From positions 25,076 through 82,867 of the forward strand of contig NZ_GG698803.1 in assembly GCF_000161935.1 (NCBI RefSeq): a stretch of DNA of 57,792 nucleotides, read 5' to 3'. The notes beneath the pieces are model-generated. The model did not search any database, was not told the DNA's origin, and was given only the letters and a program-made list of their open reading frames with translations. The DNA comes from Limosilactobacillus coleohominis 101-4-CHN. Its GTDB lineage: Bacteria; Bacillota; Bacilli; Lactobacillales; Lactobacillaceae. Below, piece after piece: positions 1-9,497 of this stretch; position 1 is the first letter of the stretch; each line of letters begins with the position of its first letter. The translations under genes and the position numbers were made by a program.

Positions 1-2
1 CA

Positions 3-332
3 ACCGTAGCGTTCTGGGAAAAGTTAGGCTTCAAGAAGCTTGGCGAATTTGATACTGACGATCAGGGGAACGAAGTCGTTTTTATGCAATACAATCACCT
101 TACTTTGGAGATCTGGACTGGTGAAGGTGCAGTTCGTAAGACTGGTGCAATCAACCACATTTCTTTGAATACCAAAGATGCTGATGCCGCTTTTAAGGCG
201 GCCAAGGCGGAAGGGTTCAAGCTCAAGGATTCCGAAGTTCAACACCTTGATTTCTGGGATAAAGGAATTAAGTTCTTCAACATCGAAGGTCCAAATGCAG
301 AAACCATTGAGTTCTGTGAAATTGTTAAGTAA
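3..332 (+). CDS. VOC-family (glyoxalase/dioxygenase fold) protein, 5' truncated
   Basis: The reading frame is already open at base 3, so the start lies outside the window. About 109 residues remain and end at a TAA. The readable protein has the look of a vicinal-oxygen-chelate domain: an F-W-x-K-L-G-F segment near the left edge, H-I-S-L after 'GAIN' in the middle, and a closing P-x-x-E-x-I-E-F-C-E strand near the C terminus. Members of this superfamily bind a divalent metal and include glyoxalase I and dioxygenases. The substrate cannot be told from this fragment. A hairpin terminator follows the stop codon within 15 bases. Confidence 0.7.
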   Translation, partial: TVAFWEKLGFKKLGEFDTDDQGNEVVFMQYNHLTLEIWTGEGAVRKTGAINHISLNTKDADAAFKAAKAEGFKLKDSEVQHLDFWDKGIKFFNIEGPNAETIEFCEIVK

Positions 333-342
333 TCAATCCTAT

Positions 343-366
343 GCTGGGGATAACCCAGCTTTTTTA
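343..366 (+). terminator. Rho-independent terminator after VOC gene
   Basis: GCTGGG and CCCAGC form a six-base-pair stem with a short loop, followed directly by a run of T. It lies just after the VOC gene stop. Confidence 0.85.
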
Positions 367-444
367 GTGCACTTTTGTATCAACCGATAAAGCAAAAACT
401 ATTTGTATATTTTTTCACAAAACTCTTCCTTTTTCGAGGAACGC

Positions 445-453
445 TGATATAAT
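445..453 (+). promoter_or_regulatory. Extended -10 promoter of nox
   Basis: TGATATAAT carries a TG one base before a perfect TATAAT, an extended -10 element. No good -35 hexamer is visible, which is common with extended -10 promoters. It sits about 50 bases before the nox start. Confidence 0.55.
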
Positions 454-504
454 AATGCGTGACAATAAGATAATTTATTATCATACGATTAAGGAGAATG
501 GATT

Positions 505-1845
505 ATGAAAGTTGTAATTATTGGTTGTACGCATGCTGGAACAATTACGGCCAGCCAAATTTTGTCTCAACATCCAGATACTGAGGTGACGATTTACGAA
601 AAGAATGATAATGTTTCATTCCTCTCCTGTGGAATCGCCACTTATCTTGGTGGAGTTGCCAAAAACATTGATGACATGTTTTATTCCAGCCCAGAAGCGC
701 TCGGTCAATTAGGTGCAACTGTTCGGATGCAGCATGAGGTAACAAGCGTTGACCTTCAGGCTAAATCACTCCAAGTGAAGGATTTGCTAACGGGTGAAGA
801 AAGTACAGATCATTATGATAAGTTGGTTGTGACGACTGGTTCATGGCCGGTAATTCCTGACCTGCCGGGAATTAATAGTGATCACGTTTACCTATGCAAA
901 AATTATAACCATGCGAAAAAGCTATTTGAAGTTGCTAAGGATGCCAAGCGGGTCGTTGTCATTGGTGGAGGCTACATTGGTGTTGAATTAGTGGAAGCTT
1001 ATAGTAAGCAGGGTAAGCAAGTAACGTTAGTGGACACTAACGATCGCTTACTCAGTAAATACTATGACCAGGAATACACTGATCGTGCTACCAAAGATTT
1101 TGAAGACCACGGTGTTCATTTTGCATTCGGCCAACGGGCAACGGCTTTCGAGGAGACGGATGATGGAGTGGTTATCAAAACTAACGTTGGCAGCTATGAG
1201 GCTGATATGGCGATCTTATGCATTGGTTTCCGGCCGAATACAGACCTCTTTAAAGGCCAGCTAGACTTTAATGAGGATGGCTCCATCAAAACCAACGCTT
1301 ACATGCAAACGTCTGATCCGGATGTCTACGGTGCCGGTGATTCTGTCGCGGTTCATTTCAACCCAACTGATACCGAGGCCTACGTTCCATTAGCAACGAA
1401 TGCGATTCGCCAAGGAACAATTGCGGGAACGAATCTTTTTGGCAACGTAATGACCTACATGGGAACCCAATCTACCTCTGGAATCGAATTGTATGGTCGT
1501 TCAATGGCAGCAACCGGGTTAACCCTGACGGATGCTAAAGAAGCGGGATTTGATGCGGATGCAGTGACCTTTGAAGACAATTATCGACCGGAATTTATGC
1601 CAAATGAAGAAAAGATTATGGGAACGGTTGTCTGGGATCGGAGTAATAATCGGATTCTTGGAGCGCAATTTATGAGCAACCTAGATATTTCGATGTACGC
1701 TAACACGGTTTCCGTCATGATTCAAAATCATAATACAATCAACTTTATGGCGATGGTGGACATGCTTTTCCAGCCAAACTTTGATCGACCATTTAATTTT
1801 GTGAACTTGTTGGGGCAACAAGCGGTCGCAAAGGCAACTAAATAA
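505..1845 (+). CDS. nox: NADH oxidase, water-forming (FAD, redox-Cys type)
   Basis: 446 residues, the normal length for the NADH oxidase / CoA-disulfide reductase family. The N terminus has a flavin-binding beta-alpha-beta segment (VVIIGCTHAG). The redox-active cysteine lies in S-F-L-S-C-G near residue 42, the family's sulfenic-acid site. A second dinucleotide fold (VVVIGGGYIGVEL) near residue 151 binds NADH, and V-Y-G-A-G-D near 274 is the second FAD contact. The enzyme would reduce oxygen to water in the cytosol and regenerate NAD+, which heterofermenting lactobacilli use to gain ATP from acetyl phosphate. An AAGGAGA site lies eight bases before the ATG. The gene is a single transcription unit, with an extended -10 upstream and a hairpin downstream. 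CoA-disulfide reductase is the main alternative call. Confidence 0.88.
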   Translation: MKVVIIGCTHAGTITASQILSQHPDTEVTIYEKNDNVSFLSCGIATYLGGVAKNIDDMFYSSPEALGQLGATVRMQHEVTSVDLQAKSLQVKDLLTGEESTDHYDKLVVTTGSWPVIPDLPGINSDHVYLCKNYNHAKKLFEVAKDAKRVVVIGGGYIGVELVEAYSKQGKQVTLVDTNDRLLSKYYDQEYTDRATKDFEDHGVHFAFGQRATAFEETDDGVVIKTNVGSYEADMAILCIGFRPNTDLFKGQLDFNEDGSIKTNAYMQTSDPDVYGAGDSVAVHFNPTDTEAYVPLATNAIRQGTIAGTNLFGNVMTYMGTQSTSGIELYGRSMAATGLTLTDAKEAGFDADAVTFEDNYRPEFMPNEEKIMGTVVWDRSNNRILGAQFMSNLDISMYANTVSVMIQNHNTINFMAMVDMLFQPNFDRPFNFVNLLGQQAVAKATK

Positions 1846-1853
1846 CATGAACG

Positions 1854-1882
1854 GACTTTGGTGAAAACCAGAGTCTTTTTTT
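1854..1882 (+). terminator. Terminator after nox
   Basis: GACTTTGG pairs with CCAGAGTC (one G-T pair) around a short loop and is followed by seven T. Confidence 0.85.
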
Positions 1883-1920
1883 GCTTGAAGATATAAAGAG
1901 ATATAAAACAGGACAAAGAT

Positions 1921-2165
1921 ATGAAAATGAATAAGCCGTCTGGCTATATTGGTATATATCGGCGTCGCCTGATTGATAGCCAGGTTATTCGGCCCGCTGG
2001 GTATGGAAAGGTGAAATTTGCTCTGCCACTCTTTAAGGAATTCGTTGTCGATGATGGTCAGTACCTGGTAATGGGATAATTCTTTGCGAAGATTTTAGTC
2101 AAAAGTCAGGCCCTTGCGGACGCGATTCTGCGGGAACCTTTTTAATTTAGCGTTAAACATTTTAA
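1921..2165 (+). pseudogene. Remnant of an S26 signal-peptidase-like gene
   Basis: A 52-codon frame begins at 1921 and reads to ...V-D-D-G-Q-Y-L-V-M-G before a TAA at 2077. Shifting frame at 2075 continues as D-N-S-L-R-R-F, then a TAG at 2096, then S-K-V-R-P-L-x-T-R-F near 2099-2128. Joined, this resembles the last conserved box of type I signal peptidases (Y-x-V-M-G-D-N-x-x-S-x-D-S-R-x-x-G-P). It would need one small deletion and one stop to explain the breaks. The catalytic Ser and Lys boxes are absent, so only the C-terminal end of the gene survives. Similarity is judged by eye; a LexA-like S24 protease fragment is the alternative. Confidence 0.45.
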
Positions 2166-2187
2166 AAATAATTTGCATTTATCCGGA

Positions 2188-2229
2188 AATTGGTATAGTA
2201 TCTAACACGTTGATTAAAGTATACCAATT
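2188..2229. repeat. Inverted repeat upstream of tkt
   Basis: AATTGGTATA at 2188-2197 is the exact reverse complement of TATACCAATT at 2220-2229, with 22 bases between. There is no T run, so it is not a standard terminator. It could be an operator for tkt or the flank of a lost element. Apart from this and the pseudogene, the stretch 2166-2360 is AT-rich and I see nothing else in it. Confidence 0.5.
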
Positions 2230-2373
2230 CAGAAACATTAACCATGTTTTCTTGTTTAATAGCAAAAATCAACAAAATACCAATCTTAAATATTTTGATA
2301 AAAATAAACTATACCTTTAATTAATCAATCCACACAAATAACGCGCGTTCAGCGTGATGAGGTGAAATTGTTT

Positions 2374-4347
2374 ATGAATAATCAAGATATGACAGCAGTG
2401 AATGCATTACGGATGCTGAGTTCAGACATGATCCATCGAGCCCAAAGTGGGCATCCTGGTGTGGCTTTGGATGCGGCACCAATGATGTATACCCTATATG
2501 AAAAGGTGATGAGCTTTAATCCAGAAGATCCGCAATGGATGAATCGGGATCGCTTCGTCCTTTCGTCTGGGCACGCTTCAGCGCTGCTTTACAGCGTACT
2601 GTATTTCAACCACTTTGGTTTGACCATTCAGGGTTTGAAAGATTTTCGGCAATTAGGTTCACGAACCCCGGGTCATCCAGAATATGGAGTGACTCCGGGA
2701 GTGGACGCGACCACCGGGCCGTTATCACAAGGAATTGGCATGGCGGTTGGGATGGCAATGGCCGAGAAGCACTTGGCGGCACTTTACAATCGACCGGGCT
2801 ATTCAGTGATTAATCACTACACTTATACTTTATTGGGTGATGGTGATTTGATGGAAGGTCTAAGCGAAGAAGCAATCAACATCGCAAGTCAACATCAGTT
2901 GAATAAGTTAATCGTGTTATACGATTCAAATGATGTATCGCTGGATGGACCACTTAGTTATAGTACCCACGAAAATGTCCGCCAGCGCTTTGAAGCGGCT
3001 GGTTGGGACTACCAAGTGGTTCAAAATGGTGATGGTGATTTGTCAGCTATTCAAGATGCCTTGCGGAATGCGCAACATTCCGCCAAACCATCATTAATTG
3101 AAGTAAAGACCACGATTGGGATTGGAACCAAAGAAGCGGGTACCAATAAGATTCACGGAGCAGCCTTAACTGATGACCAAATTCAGCAGTTGCGGAGTTA
3201 CTATCATTGGACAGATGCGCCGTTTGTGTTTGCCAATGCCATTTATGAACGATTTGATCGGGCAGTAGATAGTAAACTATCACGGTACCAGAAATGGCAA
3301 ACGATGATGGCGGAATACCAAAAGGCATATCCAAACGAATACCGGCAATTGTATAGCAACTACCTAGATACGGAGGGCTTACAAACGAAGTATCATGTTG
3401 GCGATGAGGTCGCTACGCGGAATGTATGTGCGGAAATCCTAGAGGAGCTGGCAGATAAAAATCCGCAACTATGGACGGGATCGGCGGACTTGTCCTCATC
3501 CACGAAGACCAATCTAAAGGCAACGGAGCGTTTTGCAGCGGATAATCCTGCAGGACGGAATGTCTACTTTGGAGTCCGTGAGTTTGGAATGGCGGCCGCC
3601 ACCAACGGGATGAATCTGCATGGTGGTAACCGGGCAATCTGCAGTACATTTTTCACGTTCACGGATTACATGCGTTCAGCCATTCGGTCAGCAGCCCTCA
3701 TGCATTTACCAAGCATTTTTGTCGGCTCGCATGACTCAATTGCGGTAGGTGAAGATGGTCCAACCCATGAACCAATTGAACAATTAGCTAGTTATCGGGC
3801 AATGCCGAACGTGAATGTGATTCGGCCAGCGGATGCAAATGAAATGGTCGCAAGCTGGCAAGTGATTGCGAATACGACGGATCGGCCAACAGTGTTGGTA
3901 ACTAGTCGCCAGAAGCTGCCAGTGATGGACGAGACGGTCGGCACATTGGTTGATCGTGGTGGCTATATTCTTCGCGACGCTAAGGATGGGGTGCCAGACA
4001 TGATTTTAATGGCATCCGGTTCAGAGGTTCACTTGGCGATGGCTGTACAACAACGATTAGCCAAAATAGGCTATCAAGCACGGGTTGTTTCGATGCCATG
4101 CATGGATCTTTTTAAAGAACAACCACAAGGTTATCGCGACAGTGTTCTGCCACCAGAAGTAACTGAGCGGGTAGCAATTGAAATGGGAGCCAGTCAAAGC
4201 TGGTATGAGTTTGTCGGCCTCGATGGTCAAGTCTGTGGAATTGATTCTTTTGGTGCCAGCGGTAATGGTGCTGAAGTGATGAAACACTTTGGCTTTAGCG
4301 TTGAGCAAATTTTAGAAAAGCTCAATTTAACGCCCGTGAAGGCATAA
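2374..4347 (+). CDS. tkt: Transketolase
   Basis: 657 residues from the ATG at 2374; GAGGTGA lies about ten bases before it, and an upstream in-frame GTG at 2362 falls on that site. The N-terminal thiamine-diphosphate domain shows S-S-G-H-A-S near residue 66 and the G-D-G-D-L-M-E-G cofactor motif near 155. The middle domain has R-E-F-G-M-A near 405 and the aromatic T-F-F-T-F-T-D-Y segment near 428. The C-terminal domain is complete. The cytosolic enzyme moves two-carbon ketol units between pentose, triose and hexose phosphates. It therefore links to the xylulose-5-P made by the ascorbate operon in this window. It appears monocistronic. Confidence 0.95.
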   Translation: MNNQDMTAVNALRMLSSDMIHRAQSGHPGVALDAAPMMYTLYEKVMSFNPEDPQWMNRDRFVLSSGHASALLYSVLYFNHFGLTIQGLKDFRQLGSRTPGHPEYGVTPGVDATTGPLSQGIGMAVGMAMAEKHLAALYNRPGYSVINHYTYTLLGDGDLMEGLSEEAINIASQHQLNKLIVLYDSNDVSLDGPLSYSTHENVRQRFEAAGWDYQVVQNGDGDLSAIQDALRNAQHSAKPSLIEVKTTIGIGTKEAGTNKIHGAALTDDQIQQLRSYYHWTDAPFVFANAIYERFDRAVDSKLSRYQKWQTMMAEYQKAYPNEYRQLYSNYLDTEGLQTKYHVGDEVATRNVCAEILEELADKNPQLWTGSADLSSSTKTNLKATERFAADNPAGRNVYFGVREFGMAAATNGMNLHGGNRAICSTFFTFTDYMRSAIRSAALMHLPSIFVGSHDSIAVGEDGPTHEPIEQLASYRAMPNVNVIRPADANEMVASWQVIANTTDRPTVLVTSRQKLPVMDETVGTLVDRGGYILRDAKDGVPDMILMASGSEVHLAMAVQQRLAKIGYQARVVSMPCMDLFKEQPQGYRDSVLPPEVTERVAIEMGASQSWYEFVGLDGQVCGIDSFGASGNGAEVMKHFGFSVEQILEKLNLTPVKA

Positions 4348-4368
4348 TGGTAATTAAATAGTGAAAGA

Positions 4369-4397
4369 AAGTCTTGCTTGTATGGCAAGGCTTTTTT
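4369..4397 (+). terminator. Terminator after tkt
   Basis: AGTCTTGC pairs with GCAAGGCT (one wobble) and is followed by a T run. Confidence 0.85.
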
Positions 4398-4486
4398 AGT
4401 TTGTATAGATCAGACTTGGTCGATTATATATTTTTCATCATTTAAATAAAAATGAAAAAACATAATATACACATTTTAAATAATTA

Positions 4487-4500
4487 AGAAAACGTTTTCT
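4487..4500. promoter_or_regulatory. cre-like palindrome upstream of tdc1
   Basis: AGAAAACGTTTTCT is a perfect 14-base palindrome with the central CG of CcpA/LacI-family sites, but with AG/CT ends instead of TG/CA. It lies about 150 bases before the tdc1 -35. The rest of the 4398-4620 gap is very AT-rich with no reading frame I would support. Confidence 0.4.
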
Positions 4501-4622
4501 GGATATGGAGAGCATTAATAACTAAATATTGAACAAGGTTTTTAATACAAGTAAAACTATTATTATAACCATACATACCAAAAATAAATTAATCTAATCA
4601 TAATTTAATCATTATGAAACGT

Positions 4623-4665
4623 TGCCGTAACGGCATTGACAAAAAAAAACGTTATAACATAAAGA
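4623..4665 (+). promoter_or_regulatory. tdc1 promoter with adjoining palindrome
   Basis: TTGACA at 4636-4641 and TAAAGA at 4660-4665 are separated by 18 bases. Directly before the -35 is TGCCGTAACGGCA (4623-4635), a perfect palindrome around a single central A. Its position touching the -35 suggests an activator or repressor site. The stretch from -35 onward (TTGACA, A run, GTTATA, CAT, GAT, GTTGAT) is closely repeated in front of tdc2. Confidence 0.6.
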
Positions 4666-4712
4666 TAGTTGATCAACTAAAAATATAAAAAGTCAAATTG
4701 GAGGCTATTTTT

Positions 4713-6563
4713 ATGACTGAAAAAGAGCACACTGGTTTGAATCTAGACGCACTTTTCATTGGTGATAAATCAGAAAATGCTGATATCTTCAAGTCCACTA
4801 TGAATAAGCTTGTCAATGCTCACATGGGTTGGCGTTTAAATTATATGCCACAAGACAAGCCATTGATTACTGAAAGCGATAAGAACAGTGAATCGTTCCA
4901 AAAGACGAACGAACGGATGCAAAGTGTTCTTGATGAATTATCAGTTCGTCTTCGTTCCAATTCAGTTCCTTGGCATTCACCACGGTACTTTGGTCATATG
5001 AACTCAGAAACGTTAATGCCATCCATTCTTGCATATACCTATGCAATGCTTTGGAACGGTAACAACGTTGCTTATGAATCATCACCAGGTACTTCTCAAA
5101 TGGAAGAAGAAGTTGGTCAAGACTTCGCTAAATTAAATGGATTTAAAGAAGGCTGGGGACACATTTCAGCTGATGGTTCATTAGCTAACATGGAAGGTCT
5201 ATGGTACGCACGTAACATGAAGAGTCTTCCATTAGCTATGAAGGAAATTAAGCCAGAATTAGTTTCTGGAAAGAGCGATTGGGAATTAATGAATATGTCT
5301 GCTGAAGAAGTTCTGGATTTGCTTAACAGTACCGATCCAAAGACTGCTTCCGACATTAAGGCTCACTCAGCCCGTGCTGGACACAACATGGATAAGTTAG
5401 GTAAATGGATTGTTCCCCAGACCAAGCACTACAGCTGGATGAAAGCTGCCGATGTTACCGGCGTTGGTCTTGATAACGTTGTTTCTTGTCCTGTTGATGA
5501 ACACTACCGTCTAGATGTTGATGCTCTTGAAAAGATTATTCGTGATCTTGCTAAAGACCATACTCCAATTCTTGGTGTAGTAGCTGTTGTTGGTTCAACT
5601 GAAGAAGGTCAAATTGACCCAGTTGATAAGGTTGTTGCTTTACGTGACAAGCTTCAAAAGGAAGGTATTTACTTCTACCTTCACGTTGATGCCGCTTATG
5701 GATCATATGCTCGTTCACTCTTCTTAGATGAAGATAACAACTTCATTCCATATGAAGATTTGAAAGAAGTTCATCAAAAGTACGGTGTCTTCCAAGAAGA
5801 TAAGGAATACATCTCCAAGGAAGTTTACAACGCATATAAGGCGTTCCCAGAAGCACAATCAATTACCGTTGACCCTCACAAGATGGGATATGTTCCATAT
5901 GCTGCTGGTGGTATTGCAATTCGTCACAAGGATATGCGTGACATTATTGGATACTTCCCAGTTTATGTTTATGACAAGCGTTCAGGTGCTCCAGCAACCT
6001 TAACCCCATACATTCTTGAAGGATCTAAGGCTGGTGCAACAGCGGCAGCTGTTTGGACTGCGCACCGGATTATGCCTTTGAATGTTTCTGGTTATGGTAA
6101 GTTAATTGGCCGTTCAATTGAAGCCGCTAACCGTTACTACGAATTCTTGAAGAACTTACACTTCAACATTAACGGTACAGAAGTTGAAGTAAACCCATTG
6201 ACTCAACCAGACTTTAATATGGTTGACTGGACATTCAACATCAAGGGCAACACTGATTTAGCTAAGATGAATGATTTGAACTTGAAGTTCTATCAAAAGG
6301 CATCATTTGTCGGCGGTCCTGTATATAACAATGACTTTATTACATCACATACCGACTTTGCTACTGATGGATACGGTAATAGTCCAGTTCCATATGTTAA
6401 GAGCCTTGGATTCTCTGAGGATGAATGGAACAAGGTTCAAACAGTTGGTATCTTGCGTGCCTGTGTATTAACTCCATTCCTTTATGATCGTGACAACTTT
6501 GAAAGTTATGCTGACAAGATTAAGAAGGCAATGGAAGAAAAATTAACTGCTATTTTAGGTTAA
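4713..6563 (+). CDS. tdcA: Tyrosine decarboxylase (PLP-dependent), cluster 1
   Basis: 616 residues; TTGGAGG lies eight bases before the ATG at 4713. It is a group II PLP decarboxylase of the lactic-acid-bacterial tyrosine decarboxylase length. The PLP lysine is in D-P-H-K-M-G (about residue 390). H-Y-S-W near 236 contains the ring-stacking histidine, and H-V-D-A-A-Y-G carries the PLP-nitrogen aspartate. The segments G-H-M-N-S-E and A-Y-E-S-S-P-G-T-S match the tyrosine decarboxylases I know from Levilactobacillus brevis and enterococci. It converts L-tyrosine to tyramine and CO2, consuming a proton. Downstream tyrP, nhaC and tyrS confirm the assignment. A weak terminator-like hairpin separates it from tyrP, so downstream genes may be expressed at a lower level. 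Confidence 0.92.
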   Translation: MTEKEHTGLNLDALFIGDKSENADIFKSTMNKLVNAHMGWRLNYMPQDKPLITESDKNSESFQKTNERMQSVLDELSVRLRSNSVPWHSPRYFGHMNSETLMPSILAYTYAMLWNGNNVAYESSPGTSQMEEEVGQDFAKLNGFKEGWGHISADGSLANMEGLWYARNMKSLPLAMKEIKPELVSGKSDWELMNMSAEEVLDLLNSTDPKTASDIKAHSARAGHNMDKLGKWIVPQTKHYSWMKAADVTGVGLDNVVSCPVDEHYRLDVDALEKIIRDLAKDHTPILGVVAVVGSTEEGQIDPVDKVVALRDKLQKEGIYFYLHVDAAYGSYARSLFLDEDNNFIPYEDLKEVHQKYGVFQEDKEYISKEVYNAYKAFPEAQSITVDPHKMGYVPYAAGGIAIRHKDMRDIIGYFPVYVYDKRSGAPATLTPYILEGSKAGATAAAVWTAHRIMPLNVSGYGKLIGRSIEAANRYYEFLKNLHFNINGTEVEVNPLTQPDFNMVDWTFNIKGNTDLAKMNDLNLKFYQKASFVGGPVYNNDFITSHTDFATDGYGNSPVPYVKSLGFSEDEWNKVQTVGILRACVLTPFLYDRDNFESYADKIKKAMEEKLTAILG

Positions 6564-6585
6564 TTTTTTCAAAAAGTGAATAAGG

Positions 6586-6625
6586 TTAAAGCTCAGGGAG
6601 CAAGACTCGCTGGGCTTTGTCCTGT
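6586..6625 (+). terminator. Partial-readthrough hairpin between tdc1 and tyrP
   Basis: AAAGCTCAG at 6588 pairs with CTGGGCTTT ending at 6618, followed only by a broken T-rich stretch. Operon genes continue 30 bases later, so it probably attenuates and does not stop transcription. Confidence 0.55.
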
Positions 6626-6647
6626 TTATTTGTGAAAGGATAAAACA

Positions 6648-8054
6648 ATGAGTGAAAACACGAAAATTAGCTTAGGTACATTCGTTGGTATCGGGATGGC
6701 CATGATTGCGACCGTCCGTAGTGTTCCAACGTTAGCTGCCGCAAGTTGGCAAATGTTCTTCTACATGGCATTTGCCGTCATCTTCTTTGCATTACCAGTT
6801 TCTTTAATGTCTGGTGAATTTTCTGCCATGCTTCAAGATGCTGGTGGCCCACAATTATGGGTTCGTACTGGTTTGAATCCTAAATGGGGATTTACCACAG
6901 CTTGGTTACTTTGGGTACAAATTTTTCCAGGAATGGTTATGGTTGCATCAACCTTAGGACCTCTGCTTGGTAATACAGTTGGTAATGTTGCTTTAGGTCA
7001 AAATCACTGGTTTACCTTAGGATGCATCATTGTAATTTATTGGATTATTACGATTTTGAACCTGAAGTTTGACATGGTAAAGTTTGCCGGGAACTTTGGT
7101 GTTTGGTTTGGTGTTTACATTCCATTTGCAGTAATGATCATTATGGGTGTAGCCGCAGCAATTAAGACTGGAATTGATGCACACAGTGTATTAGGAACCT
7201 TCTCAGCCCACAAGTTATTGCCAGATGTAAGTACCTTCAAATACGTAGCTGCTATTTCATTCATTTTTACTGGGATTGAAACCTTAGGTGTTTACGTTCC
7301 TCGGATGAAGGATGCAACTCATGACTTTGTACGTGGTGTTGTATTTGCTTTAGTTGCTATGGTTGTTTTAAATATTTTGAACGCCTTCTGTGTTGCTAAC
7401 GTTGTTCCAAAGGGTACAACAGAATTAACTAACATTACTCAACCAGTTCTCTTGTTCTGTAAGGTATTAGGCTGGCCAACATGGATTGCTAATGTCTTTA
7501 GCTTATTAGCGGCTGTTGGTGTCTTCTTACAATTATCAGGTTGGGTTACTGGTCCATCACAAACAATGATTCAAGTTGCTCGTGAAGGATTAGTTCCATC
7601 AAAGTGGGGCTTCTTCAAGCACAACAACATTGGTGTTGCTCGAAATGTTATTTTGACGCAATCAACTTGTATCACGATTTTTGCTTTGATGTACGCAATG
7701 CCTGATATTAATAATGTCTTCCTGTTATTAACTAATACGACGACATTACTGTACTGTGTAATTTACTTCTTAATTGCAATTGCATTTATTCGTTTACGTT
7801 ACACAAAGCCAGACCTTGCCCGTCCTTACCGTGTTGGTAAGAATGGCAATGGTGTTGCATGGGTTTGGACTGTATTCTTTATCTTTGGTATTTTCGCTAT
7901 TGCTATTGTAACTTTGGCAACTGCTGGAGCTATGAACGCGATTATCATGGCAATTATTACCATCTTATTAACTGTCATTCCTCTTATTATTAATTCACAC
8001 AAGAATGACCAATGGCTGAAAGATGCCCAAGCTTATGAAGCAAGTCAAAAATAA
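6648..8054 (+). CDS. tyrP: Tyrosine/tyramine antiporter (APC superfamily)
   Basis: 468 residues, highly hydrophobic, with about twelve membrane segments and a start preceded by GAAAGGA. The N terminus has the APC-type G-T-F-V-G-I-G-M-A-M pattern in the first segment. A charged tail follows the last helix. Family knowledge and its place directly after tyrosine decarboxylase make exchange of external tyrosine for internal tyramine the expected role. The exchange generates membrane potential because a proton is consumed inside. A glutamate/GABA-type exchanger is the nearest alternative family, but the context argues against it. Confidence 0.88.
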   Translation: MSENTKISLGTFVGIGMAMIATVRSVPTLAAASWQMFFYMAFAVIFFALPVSLMSGEFSAMLQDAGGPQLWVRTGLNPKWGFTTAWLLWVQIFPGMVMVASTLGPLLGNTVGNVALGQNHWFTLGCIIVIYWIITILNLKFDMVKFAGNFGVWFGVYIPFAVMIIMGVAAAIKTGIDAHSVLGTFSAHKLLPDVSTFKYVAAISFIFTGIETLGVYVPRMKDATHDFVRGVVFALVAMVVLNILNAFCVANVVPKGTTELTNITQPVLLFCKVLGWPTWIANVFSLLAAVGVFLQLSGWVTGPSQTMIQVAREGLVPSKWGFFKHNNIGVARNVILTQSTCITIFALMYAMPDINNVFLLLTNTTTLLYCVIYFLIAIAFIRLRYTKPDLARPYRVGKNGNGVAWVWTVFFIFGIFAIAIVTLATAGAMNAIIMAIITILLTVIPLIINSHKNDQWLKDAQAYEASQK

Positions 8055-8089
8055 TTTTGTGTATTAATTAATTACTAGGAGTGACCCTT

Positions 8090-9478
8090 ATGGCTAAAAA
8101 GGAACGAGAAAAACCACATGTTGGCATTTTAGAAAGTTTACTAGTTGTTATTTGTATTCTCATTATTTTAGGATATTTGATTATTTTTAAATCTCAGTCA
8201 CCGCAGGTTCCACTATTAGTTTCAGTGATAGTTCTAATGTTATATGGATTTATTAGAGGATTTGGCTGGGACAATGTTATGTCTGGAATTGAAGAAGGAA
8301 TCAAACCTGGAGTAATTCCGTTAGTGATCTTTTTAATGATTGGTGTGCTGATTTCGACCTGGATTTACTCCAGCACAATTCCAACAATTATGTATTTTGG
8401 TTTCAAGATTATATCAGTGAAGTTCTTTCTTCCGACTGTTTTTATAGTTTGTTCATTGGTTGGGTTAACTTGTGGAAGTTCGTTCACAACTGTTTCAACA
8501 ATGGGAATCGCCTTCATGGGGATTGGTGTTGCCCTCAAGATTAATCCGGGATTAATTGCTGGAGCAATCGTTTCTGGAGCATTTTTTGGGGCTAATACTT
8601 CTCCGTTATCAGGAACAACTAATTTAGCAGCTGGTGTAGGTGAAATTGATTTATATGATCATATTAAATCGTTGTTATGGACGGATGTCCCTGCGTGGAT
8701 CATTTCGCTGATTTTATTCTCCATTATGGGAATGGAACATAGCAACGCAAGCCTTAAGACGATTGATGTAATGACTAGTGAGCTGCAACATGGCTTTTGG
8801 ATTTCATGGTGGACTGTTTTACCAGTGTTGTTATTACTTGTAATGGCTTGGCTTAAGGTACCAGCAGTTCCTTCCTTAGCATTTGGGTCATTCTTTGCTG
8901 TAATAATCGGTTGGCTACACAATCCAATTAAGCTAAATACTTTAGCAAACTACATTATGAATGGATATATTGCACATACCGGTAGTAAGTCAATGAACGA
9001 ATTATTATCCAAGGGTGGAATTAGTAGCATGCTTAGTTCCCTCGCATTGATAATATTTGCTTTAGCATTAGGTGGCTTATTAATCAAATTTAATGTAATT
9101 GGTGCACTTATTGATGGAATGGAAAAGTTTGTTAATAGTGTGGGCAGATTAGTGTTGGCAACTGCGATCACCTGCTTTGGTGTTAACTTTCTTGTTGGTG
9201 AGCAGTATCTTTCCGTTATCTTACCAGGAGAAAGTTTTAAGAAGTCATTTGAAAAAATGCATCTTCCAGCTACTTATTTAACTCGTGTGTTAAATGATGC
9301 TGGTGCAGCTGTTAATTCAATCATTCCATGGAGTGTTAGCGGAGTCTTTATTTCAGGTACTTTACAAATTAGTCCATTTAAATACATTCCGTACTCATTC
9401 TTCCCAATTACAGTACCGATTTTAACAATCATTGTTGGATTTATTTTAGGACATAGAACAAGATCAGTAAGTAGATAG
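8090..9478 (+). CDS. nhaC: Na+/H+ antiporter, NhaC family
   Basis: 462 residues from the ATG at 8090; AGGAG lies before it, and an in-frame GTG at 8081 overlaps that site. The protein has about eleven to twelve membrane segments. The conserved core reads T-C-G-S-S-F-T-T-V-S-T-M-G-I-A near residue 128, followed by A-N-T-S-P-L-S-G-T-T-N near 168, both hallmarks of NhaC-type carriers. It starts 35 bases after tyrP and ends 19 bases before tyrS1, so it is part of the cluster 1 operon. In tyramine clusters of other lactic bacteria an nhaC gene sits in the same neighbourhood, presumably for ion and pH balance. Confidence 0.88.
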   Translation: MAKKEREKPHVGILESLLVVICILIILGYLIIFKSQSPQVPLLVSVIVLMLYGFIRGFGWDNVMSGIEEGIKPGVIPLVIFLMIGVLISTWIYSSTIPTIMYFGFKIISVKFFLPTVFIVCSLVGLTCGSSFTTVSTMGIAFMGIGVALKINPGLIAGAIVSGAFFGANTSPLSGTTNLAAGVGEIDLYDHIKSLLWTDVPAWIISLILFSIMGMEHSNASLKTIDVMTSELQHGFWISWWTVLPVLLLLVMAWLKVPAVPSLAFGSFFAVIIGWLHNPIKLNTLANYIMNGYIAHTGSKSMNELLSKGGISSMLSSLALIIFALALGGLLIKFNVIGALIDGMEKFVNSVGRLVLATAITCFGVNFLVGEQYLSVILPGESFKKSFEKMHLPATYLTRVLNDAGAAVNSIIPWSVSGVFISGTLQISPFKYIPYSFFPITVPILTIIVGFILGHRTRSVSR

Positions 9479-9497
9479 ATCAGTGAGGTGATTTTGT

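Noticed and set aside
2114-2320. Small 68-codon protein
   Set aside because: Its start overlaps the signal-peptidase-like remnant, it begins with TTG without a ribosome site, and the rest is AT-rich with no domain.
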